The translations under genes and the position numbers were made by a program. The notes beneath the pieces were generated by a model. The model saw only the letters and a list, made by a program, of their open reading frames with translations. It was not told where the DNA came from and did no database searches. Below, piece after piece: positions 24,944-35,511 of a stretch of DNA of 51,392 nucleotides (positions are counted from its first letter, which is position 1; each line of letters begins with the position of its first letter). This DNA comes from Erysipelotrichaceae bacterium (GTDB lineage: Bacteria > Bacillota_I > Bacilli_A > Erysipelotrichales > Erysipelotrichaceae), in the NCBI GenBank assembly GCA_029101345.1, contig JAQXQU010000015.1, positions 1 to 51,392 of the forward strand, in the 5' to 3' direction.

Positions 24944-25595
24944 GATTGTCAAGTTTCATGATAGATCGGATATTGGATTCAATATCACCCTTGAAGACAT
25001 AGCTACCAGCCACCAGAATATCGGCACCTGCTTCAATAATTGGCTTGGCAGTTTCATATTTGACACCACCATCAACTTCAATTAGATAAGAATAATCAAA
25101 CTCATGGCGAATAGCAGCTAATTCTTTGATCTTATCCAAGGAGGATGGGATAAAGCTTTGGCCACCAAATCCTGGTTCAACTGACATCACCAGTACAAGA
25201 TCAAGATCAGGAAGAAGTGGCAGAATCTCTTCGACTCTGGTCTTAGGTTTAATGGAAATTCCAACTTTGATATAGAAGCTCCTGATCAATTCTATCATCT
25301 TGCGGCATTCCTCAAGATCATCACAGGCTTCAAAGTGGAAAGTAATGCCATCTGCTCCTTCCTTGGCGAAGACTTCAACAAAGTCTTCAGGATTTGTGCA
25401 CATGAGATGGACATCCATAAAGAGTTTGGAATTCTTTCTAAAGAAGGAAAAGATGTGCGGTCCAAAGGAAAGATTAGGTACAAAATGGCCATCCATGACA
25501 TCAAAATGCAGAAATTCAGCATTCTTATTAAGAACTTCAAGCTGCTCATTGAATTTGGAATAATCAAGGGAAAGGATTGATGGTGCTAGTTTCAT
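24933..25595 (-). CDS. rpe: ribulose-phosphate 3-epimerase
   Basis: A 220-residue TIM barrel interconverting ribulose-5-phosphate and xylulose-5-phosphate in the pentose phosphate pathway. The motifs are LAPSILSLDYS, HFDVMDGHFVPNLSFG, VEPGFGGQSF and IEVDGG, with metal and catalytic residues all present. It ends the priA-rsmB-rlmN-prpC-prkC operon. In B. subtilis rsgA separates prkC from rpe; here they are 12 bases apart. Confidence 0.96.
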   Translation of the reverse strand: MKLAPSILSLDYSKFNEQLEVLNKNAEFLHFDVMDGHFVPNLSFGPHIFSFFRKNSKLFMDVHLMCTNPEDFVEVFAKEGADGITFHFEACDDLEECRKMIELIRSFYIKVGISIKPKTRVEEILPLLPDLDLVLVMSVEPGFGGQSFIPSSLDKIKELAAIRHEFDYSYLIEVDGGVKYETAKPIIEAGADILVAGSYVFKGDIESNIRSIMKLDNQEA

Positions 25596-25607
25596 ATATA
25601 TCTCCTG

Positions 25608-27284
25608 CTACTGGTAAGAATAGATGATGATCTTTGTATCATCATTCTGGATATAGATTTCGTTTTCGGGATCGATGCGTACAACTTCCTCGGAATTATA
25701 AGTTGCTATCTCATCATCAGTAAAATATGAAGCATCCTTGAAGATGATCTCAACCTTGAAACCTTGCAAGTAGAGTTCATCATAGACTTCATAGACACTG
25801 CGACCGAGATATTGATCGTTCGTAATGGAAATGCGCTTGTAATCACTATAGGTAAAGATTACCGTATTTGATTCATTGCTGTTGTATTTGTTATTTGGAA
25901 GAAGACCCTCCTGGCTAAGAATTGTGCCTGACTTTTCATCGGATTCAACGGGAGTTGCCTTGATTATGATATTGGTATTGGCCAAAAGTGCCCTGACATC
26001 TTCAATATCCCTGCCTACATAGTTATTCATAACTGAATAGATTCCAGCTGATACGACAATATGGATCTTGGTGCCTTTTTCAACTTCTGTTTCATAAGCA
26101 GGCGTAAAGGAAATGATCAGACCAGCTTCAATATCATCGGTCATAACCCTTTCAATAGAAGAATAGTCGAGATTGAGCTCATGTTCTTCCAGAAGATCAT
26201 TGGCCTCCACAATTGAAAGATTCTGAAGATCAGGTACCATAACCCGATTTGGCCTAAGATCAAGTATGCCACTTAACATCAGAACAATGGCTAAGGAAAT
26301 GATGGAAATAAGGGAAATCAGAACAATGAAGATAGCCGATAGTCTGGAATAAGTCTTGCTTTCAGAATCTTCCTGCGTCTTCTTAGGCTTTTCTTCCTTG
26401 ATAGTGATGCTCTCAGATACCTTCCTTTCAGCACTTTCATCAATGATTGCCCGATTGTCATTTAAATGTTCACTCTTAAGACAATCAGATAGGTCCTTTA
26501 GCATCAAAGCAGCGTTGGCATAGCGGTTATCGGGTGACTTGGCTGTTGAAAGCAGCAGAATGTTCTCAACAGATTGAGGAATATCAGGGTTGATTGATCT
26601 GACAGAAGGAATGATGCTCTTGATATGAGCCAAAGCAACCTGAGCTGGCGTGTCACCTTTGAATGGCACATCACCTGTTAATAGTTCATAAAAGACAATG
26701 CCAAGAGAATAAATATCGCTTTGCATTGTGGCTTGCCCACCCTTGACAAGTTCTGGTGCTAGATAATGAACAGAACCAAGTACAGAATCCTTGGAAGTTA
26801 TTTGAATGGCGTCATTAGCAAGTGCAATGCCAAAATCAGCCATCTTGACTGTACCATCATCCTTGATCAGGACATTTTGCGACTTGATATCACGATGGAT
26901 GATGCCATTGCGATGAGCTTCCATCAGGGCACCGGTCAGCTGTTTCATTAGCCAGACCGCTTCCTTATAAGGAATCGCCCCCCTTTTATGAATAAGCTGT
27001 TTCAAAGTACAGCCCTTGACATATTCCATGACGATATAGTGCTTGTCTTCGTCATCACCAACATCATAGACATCAACTATATTGGGGTGTGAAAGACAGG
27101 TAGCGGAACCCGCTTCCCTTTTGAATCTTTCAAGTGCGACTGGATCAGAGGACATATCAGTCTTCAGGACCTTGATTGCTACTTCACGATTGAGAATTGT
27201 ATCAAGAGCCAAGTAGACATCCGCCATGCCGCCGCGTCCAATCAGCTTAATGACCTGGTATCTTTTTCCAATGTATTCTGACAT
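25608..27284 (-). CDS. prkC: Ser/Thr protein kinase with PASTA domains (PrkC/Stk1)
   Basis: A 558-residue membrane kinase. The kinase domain (1-270) has the glycine loop GRGGMAD (17-23), Lys38, HRDIKSQN (130-137) and DFG (150-152). There is a juxtamembrane region, one membrane helix (about 315-339), and three extracellular PASTA-like repeats (about 348-413, 417-480 and 485-558). PASTA domains sense peptidoglycan fragments or lipid II. The kinase controls growth and division proteins; GpsB is a likely substrate from related species. It is paired with prpC one base upstream. Confidence 0.95.
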   Translation of the reverse strand: MSEYIGKRYQVIKLIGRGGMADVYLALDTILNREVAIKVLKTDMSSDPVALERFKREAGSATCLSHPNIVDVYDVGDDEDKHYIVMEYVKGCTLKQLIHKRGAIPYKEAVWLMKQLTGALMEAHRNGIIHRDIKSQNVLIKDDGTVKMADFGIALANDAIQITSKDSVLGSVHYLAPELVKGGQATMQSDIYSLGIVFYELLTGDVPFKGDTPAQVALAHIKSIIPSVRSINPDIPQSVENILLLSTAKSPDNRYANAALMLKDLSDCLKSEHLNDNRAIIDESAERKVSESITIKEEKPKKTQEDSESKTYSRLSAIFIVLISLISIISLAIVLMLSGILDLRPNRVMVPDLQNLSIVEANDLLEEHELNLDYSSIERVMTDDIEAGLIISFTPAYETEVEKGTKIHIVVSAGIYSVMNNYVGRDIEDVRALLANTNIIIKATPVESDEKSGTILSQEGLLPNNKYNSNESNTVIFTYSDYKRISITNDQYLGRSVYEVYDELYLQGFKVEIIFKDASYFTDDEIATYNSEEVVRIDPENEIYIQNDDTKIIIYSYQ

Positions 27285-27285
27285 G

Positions 27286-28017
27286 TTATTTCCTGATTAA
27301 GACAACGGTGATATTGTCATATCCTCCTTTCAGCAAAGCAAGATTGACCAGTTCCTTGGTCTTTCTTTCGACACTAAGGCTTTCATCGGTGACAATTGAA
27401 AGAATCTGTTTTTCTTCGACATAACCATGAAGACCATCTGAACAGACCAGATAATAATCCATGTCCTTTACCTTATGGATATCAGTTTCGGCATAGCCGC
27501 AAACTCCTAGTGCCTTTAATAAGTAATGTCTTTTTGGATGATTAAGGCTTTCTTCATAGGTGATTTCACCATTTTCAAGCATCCGATTCACCAATGTATG
27601 ATCACTTGTCAGATGAAAGCATTTTCCATCGACAAAGCCATAAACCCTTGAATCGCCAAGATTGATGGATAAATTGCCAAAGGAAGTGATGAGTATGCCA
27701 GTCAGTGTTGTACCCATACCCCGATAGCGATAGTCGCTTTTGCTTAACTCAAAGACATAGGAATTGGCCATCTTGACCATTCTGTCGAGCTGGTCCTTGG
27801 CATCCTTGAGACTTTTGAAAGGTCCGGTTTTTGGAAATTCCCTTTCGAAATATGAAATGGCCTTGGCAGAAGCGATTTCACCAGCATTGGAACCGCCAAT
27901 CCCATCACAGACCAACGCCAAAAGGTCTCCCGATCCATTCCTTAATGCTATGCAGGAGTCCTGGTTCTTTTCTCTTAATAATCCAATATCGGTAGCACTA
28001 GATACTTCCATAATCAT
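27286..28017 (-). CDS. prpC: PP2C-type Ser/Thr phosphatase (PrpC/Stp)
   Basis: A 243-residue metal-dependent phosphatase that reverses PrkC. PPM motifs seen include TDIGLLREKNQD, LVCDGIGGSNAGEIAS, GTTLTG, NLGDSRVY and the final GGYDNITVVLI. The start ATG overlaps the rlmN stop (ATGA). Confidence 0.95.
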   Translation of the reverse strand: MIMEVSSATDIGLLREKNQDSCIALRNGSGDLLALVCDGIGGSNAGEIASAKAISYFEREFPKTGPFKSLKDAKDQLDRMVKMANSYVFELSKSDYRYRGMGTTLTGILITSFGNLSINLGDSRVYGFVDGKCFHLTSDHTLVNRMLENGEITYEESLNHPKRHYLLKALGVCGYAETDIHKVKDMDYYLVCSDGLHGYVEEKQILSIVTDESLSVERKTKELVNLALLKGGYDNITVVLIRK

Positions 28018-29045
28018 TTAAGATGATTGGCACGCAGTTGACCGCAAGCTGCATCGATATCATCGCCTTTCTTTTGTCTTAAAGTAACTGATACGCCGAG
28101 TTTTTTAAGCATATCATAGAAACGGAGAGTATTTTCTTCGTCAGATGTTTCAAAATCCTTTTCCTTAACAGCGTTATAAGGAATGAGATTGATATAGGCA
28201 TTAAGACCTTTTAGAAGGTCCCTTATTTCCATCGCATCCTTTTTCTGATCATTGATTCCCTTGAGAAGCAGATATTCAAAAGTCAGACGGCGATTGCTAA
28301 GAGAAGCATATTCCCGTAAGGCATCAAAGAGCTCTTCAAGCGGATAGGCCTTGTTAACGGGCATGAGCTTTGAACGCAATTCGTTATTGGCCGCATGCAA
28401 CGAAATAGCCAAATTGTATTGAACATCCTCCTTGGCAAATCTTCTGATCATTGGAACAAGTCCCGATGTCGATATGGAAATATGACGGGCACCGATTTCA
28501 ATACCATAAGGTGAATTGATTACCGCAAGAGCTTTCATGACATTATCATAGTTGTCAAAAGGTTCACCTGTTCCCATCAGAACAATATTGCCTAGTCTGC
28601 CGCCGCGCTTATCAAGTTCAAGCTGAATCATCAGTGCTTGAAGAACAATTTCCCCAGGTTCTAGATTTCTCTGTTTCTTTAACAGGCCTGATGCACAAAA
28701 GGCACAGCCCATATTGCAGCCAACCTGGGTTGTAAGGCAAGCACTGAAGCCATAATTGAAAACCATCAGAACGCTCTCAATCAGCTGGCCATCATTCAAT
28801 TTGAAAAGGAATTTGATTGTACCATCACTGGAAATCTGCTTTTCAACAATATCAAATCTTTCAATCGAGAAATCTTCCATCAGCTTGTTTTGAAGCTTAA
28901 TGGAGATATCCGTCATCTTGTCAAAGGAGTCAATGCGCTTATCATAAAGCCACTTGAAAATCTGCTTAGCATGAAAAGGCTTAAAGCTGTTTGCAGATAG
29001 ATAACTTTGCAGATCTTCTAGAGATAATGAGTAAATTGAATTCAT
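28014..29045 (-). CDS. rlmN: dual-specificity 23S rRNA/tRNA C2-methyltransferase RlmN
   Basis: A 343-residue radical-SAM enzyme methylating A2503 of 23S rRNA (and A37 of some tRNAs). Cluster cysteines are Cys110, Cys114 and Cys117 in CNMGCAFC. The resolving Cys334 is in AACGQLRA. No SD is seen. TATAAT ends eight bases before the ATG, within the short gap after rsmB, suggesting an extra internal promoter with a near-leaderless start. Confidence 0.95.
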   Translation of the reverse strand: MNSIYSLSLEDLQSYLSANSFKPFHAKQIFKWLYDKRIDSFDKMTDISIKLQNKLMEDFSIERFDIVEKQISSDGTIKFLFKLNDGQLIESVLMVFNYGFSACLTTQVGCNMGCAFCASGLLKKQRNLEPGEIVLQALMIQLELDKRGGRLGNIVLMGTGEPFDNYDNVMKALAVINSPYGIEIGARHISISTSGLVPMIRRFAKEDVQYNLAISLHAANNELRSKLMPVNKAYPLEELFDALREYASLSNRRLTFEYLLLKGINDQKKDAMEIRDLLKGLNAYINLIPYNAVKEKDFETSDEENTLRFYDMLKKLGVSVTLRQKKGDDIDAACGQLRANHLK

Positions 29046-29059
29046 ATTAATATATTATA

Positions 29060-30268
29060 CTACTTTTTAAGGATCATTCTTGCATAATAGAAACAGTCGC
29101 CACTATTATCAATGATCGTCTCTTCCCGATCAAGTACAATATCCTCATGTTTCTTGAGGAAAGAGCGTACCTGTCTTGCATTCTCCTTGGTATTAAGCGT
29201 ACAGGTTGAATATAGCAAAACACCATCAGGCAAAAGAAGTTCATAAGCACTATCAAGCATTTCCCTTTGCAAGGTTTCAAGTTCATCCAAAGACGAAGGA
29301 GTGATATGGAATTTCAGATCAGGCCTTCGACCAATGACACCAAGACCAGAACATGGAGCATCAAGCAGAATATGAGTAAAATGAACATCTGTTTTTTTAC
29401 CTATTTCCCTTGCATCTCCAATAAGATAATTGATGCCTTTGAACCTTAGAATCTGAGCTTTCTTCCTAATCAGTTCAACTCTTTGGGAATAGAGGTCATT
29501 GCAATAGCTGTTCTTGGGATCAACAATATCCAAGGCATTGAAAAGCTTGGAACCAGGTGCTGAACACATGTCAAGGAAGATGGAATCCTCTTTCAATTCA
29601 AGCTGATCGGTCAAATAGGATGAATTGGCATCCTGGACGTAGAAATAACCGTATTTGAATTCACGGGTATTAAGAAGGTTGTCCTTGGAGCGAAAACACT
29701 TGTCATTTATCCATTCAAGATTCTTCAGCTTGAGATATTCCTTTTTGCAGGCTTTGATATTTAGACGATAGCTGATCTCTGAGCGATGCTTATAGGAATC
29801 AAGAATCTTCAGAAGGTCTTCCTCGCTGTATTGCTTGCTCAGAAGTGAAATGATCCAGTTTGGCACTGAATGGATGATTGACAGGTAATTCTTATCATCC
29901 GCATCCGGAATCCTAAAATCAGCAGTCTTTCGCAAGATAGCATTGATAAAGGATTTCTGGCTTCCTTCCTTGCATAAGCTCACATATTCATTATTGACAG
30001 CATAATCCTTTTCTTTCAGGAAAAAACGCTCATACATTGCCATATTCAAGAGTATTTCATTATCAGTCGATAGCTTCTTCTCAATAAAATCCTGATACTG
30101 GTATCTTAAAAGATAGTAGTTGCGAAGCACACCATTAATGATTTCGGTACAGAAAGCCCTTTGGCTAATTGGCAATTCATTGAGCCTGTTTCTCATCAGG
30201 AGATTGGCATAGCCACCTTCCTTGATAACTTGAGTGAGGATATTTCTTGATAGTTCCCTTTGGTTCAT
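29060..30268 (-). CDS. rsmB: 16S rRNA (cytosine-967-C5)-methyltransferase
   Basis: A 402-residue protein with an N-terminal NusB-like domain (about 1-135) and a Rossmann methyltransferase domain. The SAM loop CSAPGSKLF is unusual (CAAPGGKTT is common). The two catalytic cysteines are in DAPCSGLGV and YSTCTLN. It follows priA closely; in B. subtilis def and fmt lie between them. Confidence 0.92.
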   Translation of the reverse strand: MNQRELSRNILTQVIKEGGYANLLMRNRLNELPISQRAFCTEIINGVLRNYYLLRYQYQDFIEKKLSTDNEILLNMAMYERFFLKEKDYAVNNEYVSLCKEGSQKSFINAILRKTADFRIPDADDKNYLSIIHSVPNWIISLLSKQYSEEDLLKILDSYKHRSEISYRLNIKACKKEYLKLKNLEWINDKCFRSKDNLLNTREFKYGYFYVQDANSSYLTDQLELKEDSIFLDMCSAPGSKLFNALDIVDPKNSYCNDLYSQRVELIRKKAQILRFKGINYLIGDAREIGKKTDVHFTHILLDAPCSGLGVIGRRPDLKFHITPSSLDELETLQREMLDSAYELLLPDGVLLYSTCTLNTKENARQVRSFLKKHEDIVLDREETIIDNSGDCFYYARMILKK

Positions 30269-30270
30269 AA

Positions 30271-32427
30271 TTACTCCAGATATAGTGGATCTATATCCAC
30301 TTTAATGCGCACACCCGTATTCTTTGCAAGAATTCTTCTGATTAGCGGATTGGTATTATTGATAAGGTCAATCATTGATTTGCCCGCTAACAGCAGCCGA
30401 TAGCGTTGCAGCTTTTTCAATTTGGCAACCTTTATCGGCTTATAGCATTTGATATTATCAGAAATCAATGACTGATATAGTTCACTGACAACTCTATGTG
30501 CCTTTTCATCATTGACATCTTCAATCATAATTGCCAATAGATGGGCATATGGCGGATAAGATGTCTTATAACGATAATTCATTTCAATATTATAGAAGTA
30601 TTCATAATCCTGTTTCAGGACCGCTCTTATGACATAATGGTCTTCATTGAAGGTCTGGATTATGACCCTTCCTGGCGACTTTGCCCTGCCTGATCGTCCT
30701 GAAGCCTGCATCAGAAGATCAAAGGTCATTTTGGCCGCATTATAGTCCTGGCGCATCAGTCCACTATCTGCATTCAATATGCCTACCAGGGTAACATCAG
30801 GATAGTCAAGACCTTTGGCAATCATCTGAGTGCCAATGAGAATGTCAGTTTCGTGTTTTTCAAGTCTTTCAAGTATCAGTTGGTGCGAACCTTTTTTGCT
30901 TGTATTATCTGCATCCATCCTCTCAATTACAGCCATTGGGAAAAGCCTTTTTAGTTCTTCTTCAGCCTTCATGGTTCCAAAGCCATAATAAAGCAGCTCA
31001 TTTGACGAACAATTTGGGCATCTTCTTGTCAGAGGATAGATTCTTCCACATTGATGGCAAACCAGGGAATTGATATCGCTATGATAATTCAAAGCAACAT
31101 CGCAATCACCACACATCATTGTGCTGCCACAGGCTTTGCATTTGACAACTGGTGAATAGCCACGGCGATTAAGGACAATGATAGCTTGCTGATGGTTGGC
31201 AAGGACGTTTTCAATTTCCTTTTGCAAATCTCTGGAAATAATATAGGAACCACCCCTTTTGATTTCCGTATTAAGATCAACGGTTGAAATGACAGGTGGT
31301 GTATCATTGATCCTTCTAGGAAGGAGCAAAAAACCATAATCACCCTTCTTGGCTCTGGTGTAGGAATCAAGTGATGGGGTAGCGGAAGCCAAAAGGACCT
31401 TGCCATTATCAGCCATTGCCCTTCTGATAGCAACGTTTTTGACATTATAGCAAGGAACATTCTCCTGCTTATAGGAACTGTCATGCTCCTCATCGATAAT
31501 TATCAAACCTAAATCGGAAAAAGGCAGAAAGATTGAACTTCTAGTGCCAACAACAATATAAGCTTCCTTTCTCTTCAAGCGCATGAACTGCTCATATTTT
31601 TCCTGATCACTAAGCTGAGAATGGTAGAAAATGACATCATTGAAGCGTTCCTTGACCCTTTTGATCATCTGGGGTGTCAAGGAAATTTCTGGAACAAGAA
31701 TCAGCACTTCCTTCTTCTTGTTCAGATATTCTCTTGCCAGATGCAGATAGACTTCTGTTTTGCCAGAACCTGTTACACCATATAGGAGACTTACAAGCTT
31801 ATCTGAAGAAAGAAAGTCTTCAAAGGCTCTTCTTTGGTCGCTGTTTAAATCAAGAAAGGGCTTGATATCAGCATCAGTTTCCTCATATTTCTTTTCTTCA
31901 TTGACAATTTCAAAAGCCCCCTTTTTATAGAGGCTATTGAAGATGGATGGAGAGATCTTGCGGGCAAGCGAACACTTCATGCCATCCTTTAACTGATAAT
32001 AGAATTCCTCCTGTTTTTTGGTCTTGAAGTTATCAAAAGGCAAAAGATGAAGATGTTCTTCGATAACTGCAGGTTTGATATTCTTAGCGGTCTTAAGCGC
32101 TTTTGGCAACATGGCATTGATGCAGGAAACCAATGGTGAAATGGTTGTGGCTGATAGCCATTTGGCTAAATCAAACATCTTGTCATCCATTACCGGTTCT
32201 TCATCAATGACTTGAAGTACATCGAGTATTTCATAGCCGTATTGCATGGAATATTGCAAATGATCCAATTCACATTCCTTGGCATCTGTGACAATACCAA
32301 CGCTTCTTTTATGATTAAAGTTGACTATTACCCGTTTGTACTTCTCAATCGGCTTCTCATAAGCATAGGAAAAGGGCTTATCAACATAAAGGGATGCATT
32401 GGTAATATAGACACTGATGATATGCAT
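30271..32427 (-). CDS. priA: primosomal helicase PriA
   Basis: A superfamily 2 helicase that restarts collapsed replication forks. It is about 718 residues. Walker A is GVTGSGKTE and Walker B DEEHDSSYKQ. A zinc region has eight cysteines (CKACG, CGDC, CHQC, CPNC). Two ATGs are possible. I prefer 32427 because TATAAT ends exactly six bases before it and because MHIISVYITNASLYVDKPF fits PriA N termini; the other ATG (32442) adds five residues. Neither has an SD. Confidence 0.94.
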   Translation of the reverse strand: MHIISVYITNASLYVDKPFSYAYEKPIEKYKRVIVNFNHKRSVGIVTDAKECELDHLQYSMQYGYEILDVLQVIDEEPVMDDKMFDLAKWLSATTISPLVSCINAMLPKALKTAKNIKPAVIEEHLHLLPFDNFKTKKQEEFYYQLKDGMKCSLARKISPSIFNSLYKKGAFEIVNEEKKYEETDADIKPFLDLNSDQRRAFEDFLSSDKLVSLLYGVTGSGKTEVYLHLAREYLNKKKEVLILVPEISLTPQMIKRVKERFNDVIFYHSQLSDQEKYEQFMRLKRKEAYIVVGTRSSIFLPFSDLGLIIIDEEHDSSYKQENVPCYNVKNVAIRRAMADNGKVLLASATPSLDSYTRAKKGDYGFLLLPRRINDTPPVISTVDLNTEIKRGGSYIISRDLQKEIENVLANHQQAIIVLNRRGYSPVVKCKACGSTMMCGDCDVALNYHSDINSLVCHQCGRIYPLTRRCPNCSSNELLYYGFGTMKAEEELKRLFPMAVIERMDADNTSKKGSHQLILERLEKHETDILIGTQMIAKGLDYPDVTLVGILNADSGLMRQDYNAAKMTFDLLMQASGRSGRAKSPGRVIIQTFNEDHYVIRAVLKQDYEYFYNIEMNYRYKTSYPPYAHLLAIMIEDVNDEKAHRVVSELYQSLISDNIKCYKPIKVAKLKKLQRYRLLLAGKSMIDLINNTNPLIRRILAKNTGVRIKVDIDPLYLE

Positions 32428-32439
32428 ACAAACATTATA
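32428..32439 (-). promoter_or_regulatory. priA: -10 element giving a leaderless priA transcript
   Basis: Minus-strand TATAAT (32439-32434), then GTTTGT, then ATG. There is no clear -35 and the sufB terminator lies immediately upstream. Confidence 0.45.
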
Positions 32440-32442
32440 CAT

Positions 32443-32468
32443 TAAAAAAGAGGATCAAAGACCCTCTT
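32443..32468 (-). terminator. suf operon terminator
   Basis: Minus-strand AAGAGGGTC-TTT-GATCCTCTT followed by T4 or more. The sufB stop codon overlaps the first two bases of the stem. Confidence 0.88.
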
Positions 32469-33879
32469 AGCCGATTGATCCTTCCATATTGATCTTGAGC
32501 AACTGATTGAGTTCAACTGCATATTCCATAGGAAGTTCCCTGGTAAATGGTTCAATGAAACCAAGAATGATCATCTGTGTAGCGTCCTCTAAGCTAATGC
32601 CACGTGACATCAGATAGAAAAGCTGCTCTTCAGAAATCTTGGAAACAGTAGCTTCATGTTCAATGAAAGATGAAGAGTTGGAAATAATATTCAGCGGAAT
32701 GGTATCGCTTGAGGAAATGTCATCAAGAATCAAGGTGTCACATTCAACTTTGGCCTTGGAATTCATTGCCTTCTTTCCAATATTGACCCAGCCTCGATAG
32801 TTCACCTTGCCACCAACTCTTGCCAAAGACTTGGAAATGATAGTCGATGATGTGTTTGGTGCAAGATGAATCATCTTGGCACCGGCATCCTGAAACTGCT
32901 GATGGGATGCAACCGCTATTGAAATGCAAATGCCTTTAGCTCTTTCTCCAGCCAGAATACATGCTGGATATTTCATATTGATACCGGAACCAACATTGCC
33001 ATCAATCCATTCCATAACACCATCTTCCTGCACAAGCGAACGCTTGGTAACAAGATTGATGATATTGGATGACCAGTTCTGCACTGTCGAATAGCGGCAC
33101 TTGGCTTTTTTGCCTACAAAGATTTCGACGACAGCTGCATGAAGTGATTCATTGGAATATTTAGGAGCAGTACAGCCTTCAACATAATGGAGATCAGCTT
33201 CATCTTCAACGATGATCAATGTTCTTTCAAACTGTCCCATCTGCTCGGAATTGATGCGGAAATAAGACTGCAATGGCTTTTCCAATTTGACGCCCTTTGG
33301 CACATAAATGAAAGAGCCACCTGACCAGACAGCAGTATTTAATGCCGCAAATTTATTATCAGCATATGGTACAACAGTGCCAAAATACTGTTTGAAAAGC
33401 TCAGGATAAAGTTTGAGGGCTGTATCGGTATCATAGAAGATGACGCCCTTGTCTTCAACTTCCTTGAGCATATTGTGGTAGACAACTTCAGACTCATATT
33501 GAGTAGAAACACCGGCCAGAAACTTCTGTTCAGACTCAGGAATCTTCAGCTTCTCGAATGTATTCTTGATAGTTTCTGGGACATCATTCCAGTCCTTTTC
33601 AACCTTTTCCGATGGTTTGATATAGTAGGTAAAATCGTTGAAATCAATTCCACTTAGATCAGGCCCAAAGGAAGGAAGATCCATCTCCACAAACTTATGA
33701 TAGGCTTTTAACCTGATATCAAGCATCCATTCCGGTTCATTCTTCTTCTTTGAAATGGCACGGACTATTTCTTCAGAAAGACCCTTTTCTGTCTTGTAGA
33801 CTGAGACATCTTCATCCTTGAAGTCATATTTGTAATCATCCTGCGCCTTGATAATATCGTTATTGTTTTTCATATTCAT
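32467..33879 (-). CDS. sufB: Fe-S cluster scaffold subunit SufB
   Basis: A 470-residue SufB family protein, the scaffold on which SufBCD assembles iron-sulphur clusters. Family blocks include [31 protein letters not shown] and [16 protein letters not shown]. It is the last gene of sufCDSUB, overlapping sufU by 20 bases. AAGGGA lies eight bases before the first ATG. Confidence 0.96.
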   Translation of the reverse strand: MNMKNNNDIIKAQDDYKYDFKDEDVSVYKTEKGLSEEIVRAISKKKNEPEWMLDIRLKAYHKFVEMDLPSFGPDLSGIDFNDFTYYIKPSEKVEKDWNDVPETIKNTFEKLKIPESEQKFLAGVSTQYESEVVYHNMLKEVEDKGVIFYDTDTALKLYPELFKQYFGTVVPYADNKFAALNTAVWSGGSFIYVPKGVKLEKPLQSYFRINSEQMGQFERTLIIVEDEADLHYVEGCTAPKYSNESLHAAVVEIFVGKKAKCRYSTVQNWSSNIINLVTKRSLVQEDGVMEWIDGNVGSGINMKYPACILAGERAKGICISIAVASHQQFQDAGAKMIHLAPNTSSTIISKSLARVGGKVNYRGWVNIGKKAMNSKAKVECDTLILDDISSSDTIPLNIISNSSSFIEHEATVSKISEEQLFYLMSRGISLEDATQMIILGFIEPFTRELPMEYAVELNQLLKINMEGSIG

Positions 33880-34291
33880 TAATCAGGTCCCTTATGGCAT
33901 TGATGCCAATTGTTCCACATTTTATGCGATTAGCTTGCTTATAAAGCGTATCAAAGGCATTGGCTTCATCAAGAAGTTCCTCATCAAAAGGCTTCTCTTC
34001 TATCATCCGGTAGTAGTTGTCAAGAATAATCCTGGCTTCATTGAAACTTTTGCCTTTGACAAGTGAACACATGATATCGGTTGAAGAAGTACAGATGGTA
34101 CAGCCCACACCATCAAAGCGGACATCTTTGATTATGCCATCTTCTGCTAACATGCCAACTGTAATGTCATCAATGCAGGAATCAGAAGCATTATGAATCA
34201 TCCTGTAGCCTTTATCTTCAACAAGCCCCTTGTTCATTGGCTTTGAGTAGTGGTCAATCATTATTTCCCTTTTGATATTCTGATCCATCAT
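33860..34291 (-). CDS. sufU: SufU zinc-dependent sulphur acceptor
   Basis: A 143-residue IscU-like protein that takes persulphide sulphur from SufS. Zinc ligands expected for SufU are present: Cys39 and Asp41 (SCID), Cys64 (GVGCTIC) and Cys125 (IKCGTI). Two adjacent ATGs exist; the first (34291) overlaps the sufS TGA and has GGAGG seven bases upstream. The upstream in-frame ATG at 34309 is inside sufS and precedes the SD. Confidence 0.93.
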   Translation of the reverse strand: MMDQNIKREIMIDHYSKPMNKGLVEDKGYRMIHNASDSCIDDITVGMLAEDGIIKDVRFDGVGCTICTSSTDIMCSLVKGKSFNEARIILDNYYRMIEEKPFDEELLDEANAFDTLYKQANRIKCGTIGINAIRDLINEYEKQ

Positions 34292-35511
34292 AATACTGCC
34301 TCCACGCATTTCTCTAATGTTGTTTCCTTGATGACACTAATAAAATGGTCTACTTCCTCCCTGGTATTATAGAAAGCCAGAGATGCTCTGATAGTTTCAT
34401 TAACGCCAATGATATCAACAAGAATCTTGGCACAATGGTTACCTGTTCTTACTGCAATCTTCCTTCTATTGAAATATGCAGCTGCATCCTGGGCAAAGAT
34501 GCCTTTGATATTGAAGGCTACAACACTTGTTTCCCCATTTGGATTATAGATTTCAACATTAGGAAGTTTCTTAAGTTCTTCAATCAGATAGCCGCAAAGC
34601 TGATGCTCATAGGAAGCAATCGCCTCCATGCCGATGCCTTGAAGATAATCAATGGCTGCACCTAATCCCAATACACCTTCAACATTAGGAGTGCCAGCTT
34701 CGAATTTGGCAGGTGTCTTCTTTAAAAGAATGTTACCGCAGCTATCAAAGCGGGCGTTAGCACCTCCACCATACATATAGGGATCCATGGAATCAAGGAT
34801 AGATAACTTTCCATATAATATGCCTAAGCCACTAGGACCACACATCTTATGGGCAGAGAATGATAAGAGATCAACATCAAGATCCTGGACATCAACTTTG
34901 ATATGAGGTACAGCCTGAGCTCCATCAACATTGACAATTGCTCCATATTTATGAGCAATGGCACATATCTCCTTGATTGGATTGACATAGCCCAAGACAT
35001 TTGAAACAAATGACAGACATACTATTTTGACGTCATTTTGCTTAAAGCATTCTTCATATTTTTTAAGATCAAAGCTTCCATCATCATTTAAAGGAATGAA
35101 TCTGATGACTGCGCCAGTCTTTTCAGCTACTCGATACCATGGAAGAATGCTTGATGCATGTTCAAGTTTGGTCAATAGAATAACATCGCCCTTCTTGAGC
35201 TTGTCAATGCCAAAACCATAAGCAATCATATTAAGTGAGGCTGTTGCACCAGCAGTAAAGACTATTTCTCTTGCATATTGTGCATTAATGAAGTTTCTAA
35301 CCTTATTTCTGGTCTCCTCATACTTGTTGGAAACATAGACCGATGTATCATAATCACCACGATGGATATTGGCAGTATAACCGGTATAGAAATTGGTGAC
35401 AGCATCAATAACCGCCTTTGGCTTAAGCGAAGTTGCACCTGAGTCGAAATAGCAGACATCACTATTTGAAAGTATAGGAAAGTCTTCCCTGATCTTCATA
35501 ACATCTAGCAT
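34288..35511 (-). CDS. sufS: cysteine desulfurase SufS
   Basis: A 407-residue class II PLP enzyme that extracts sulphur from cysteine. PLP Lys222 is in SFSAHKMCGPSG and the catalytic persulphide Cys360 in RTGNHCAK. It overlaps sufD by 7 bases and the sufU start by 4. Complete for the family. Confidence 0.95.
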   Translation of the reverse strand: MLDVMKIREDFPILSNSDVCYFDSGATSLKPKAVIDAVTNFYTGYTANIHRGDYDTSVYVSNKYEETRNKVRNFINAQYAREIVFTAGATASLNMIAYGFGIDKLKKGDVILLTKLEHASSILPWYRVAEKTGAVIRFIPLNDDGSFDLKKYEECFKQNDVKIVCLSFVSNVLGYVNPIKEICAIAHKYGAIVNVDGAQAVPHIKVDVQDLDVDLLSFSAHKMCGPSGLGILYGKLSILDSMDPYMYGGGANARFDSCGNILLKKTPAKFEAGTPNVEGVLGLGAAIDYLQGIGMEAIASYEHQLCGYLIEELKKLPNVEIYNPNGETSVVAFNIKGIFAQDAAAYFNRRKIAVRTGNHCAKILVDIIGVNETIRASLAFYNTREEVDHFISVIKETTLEKCVEAVL

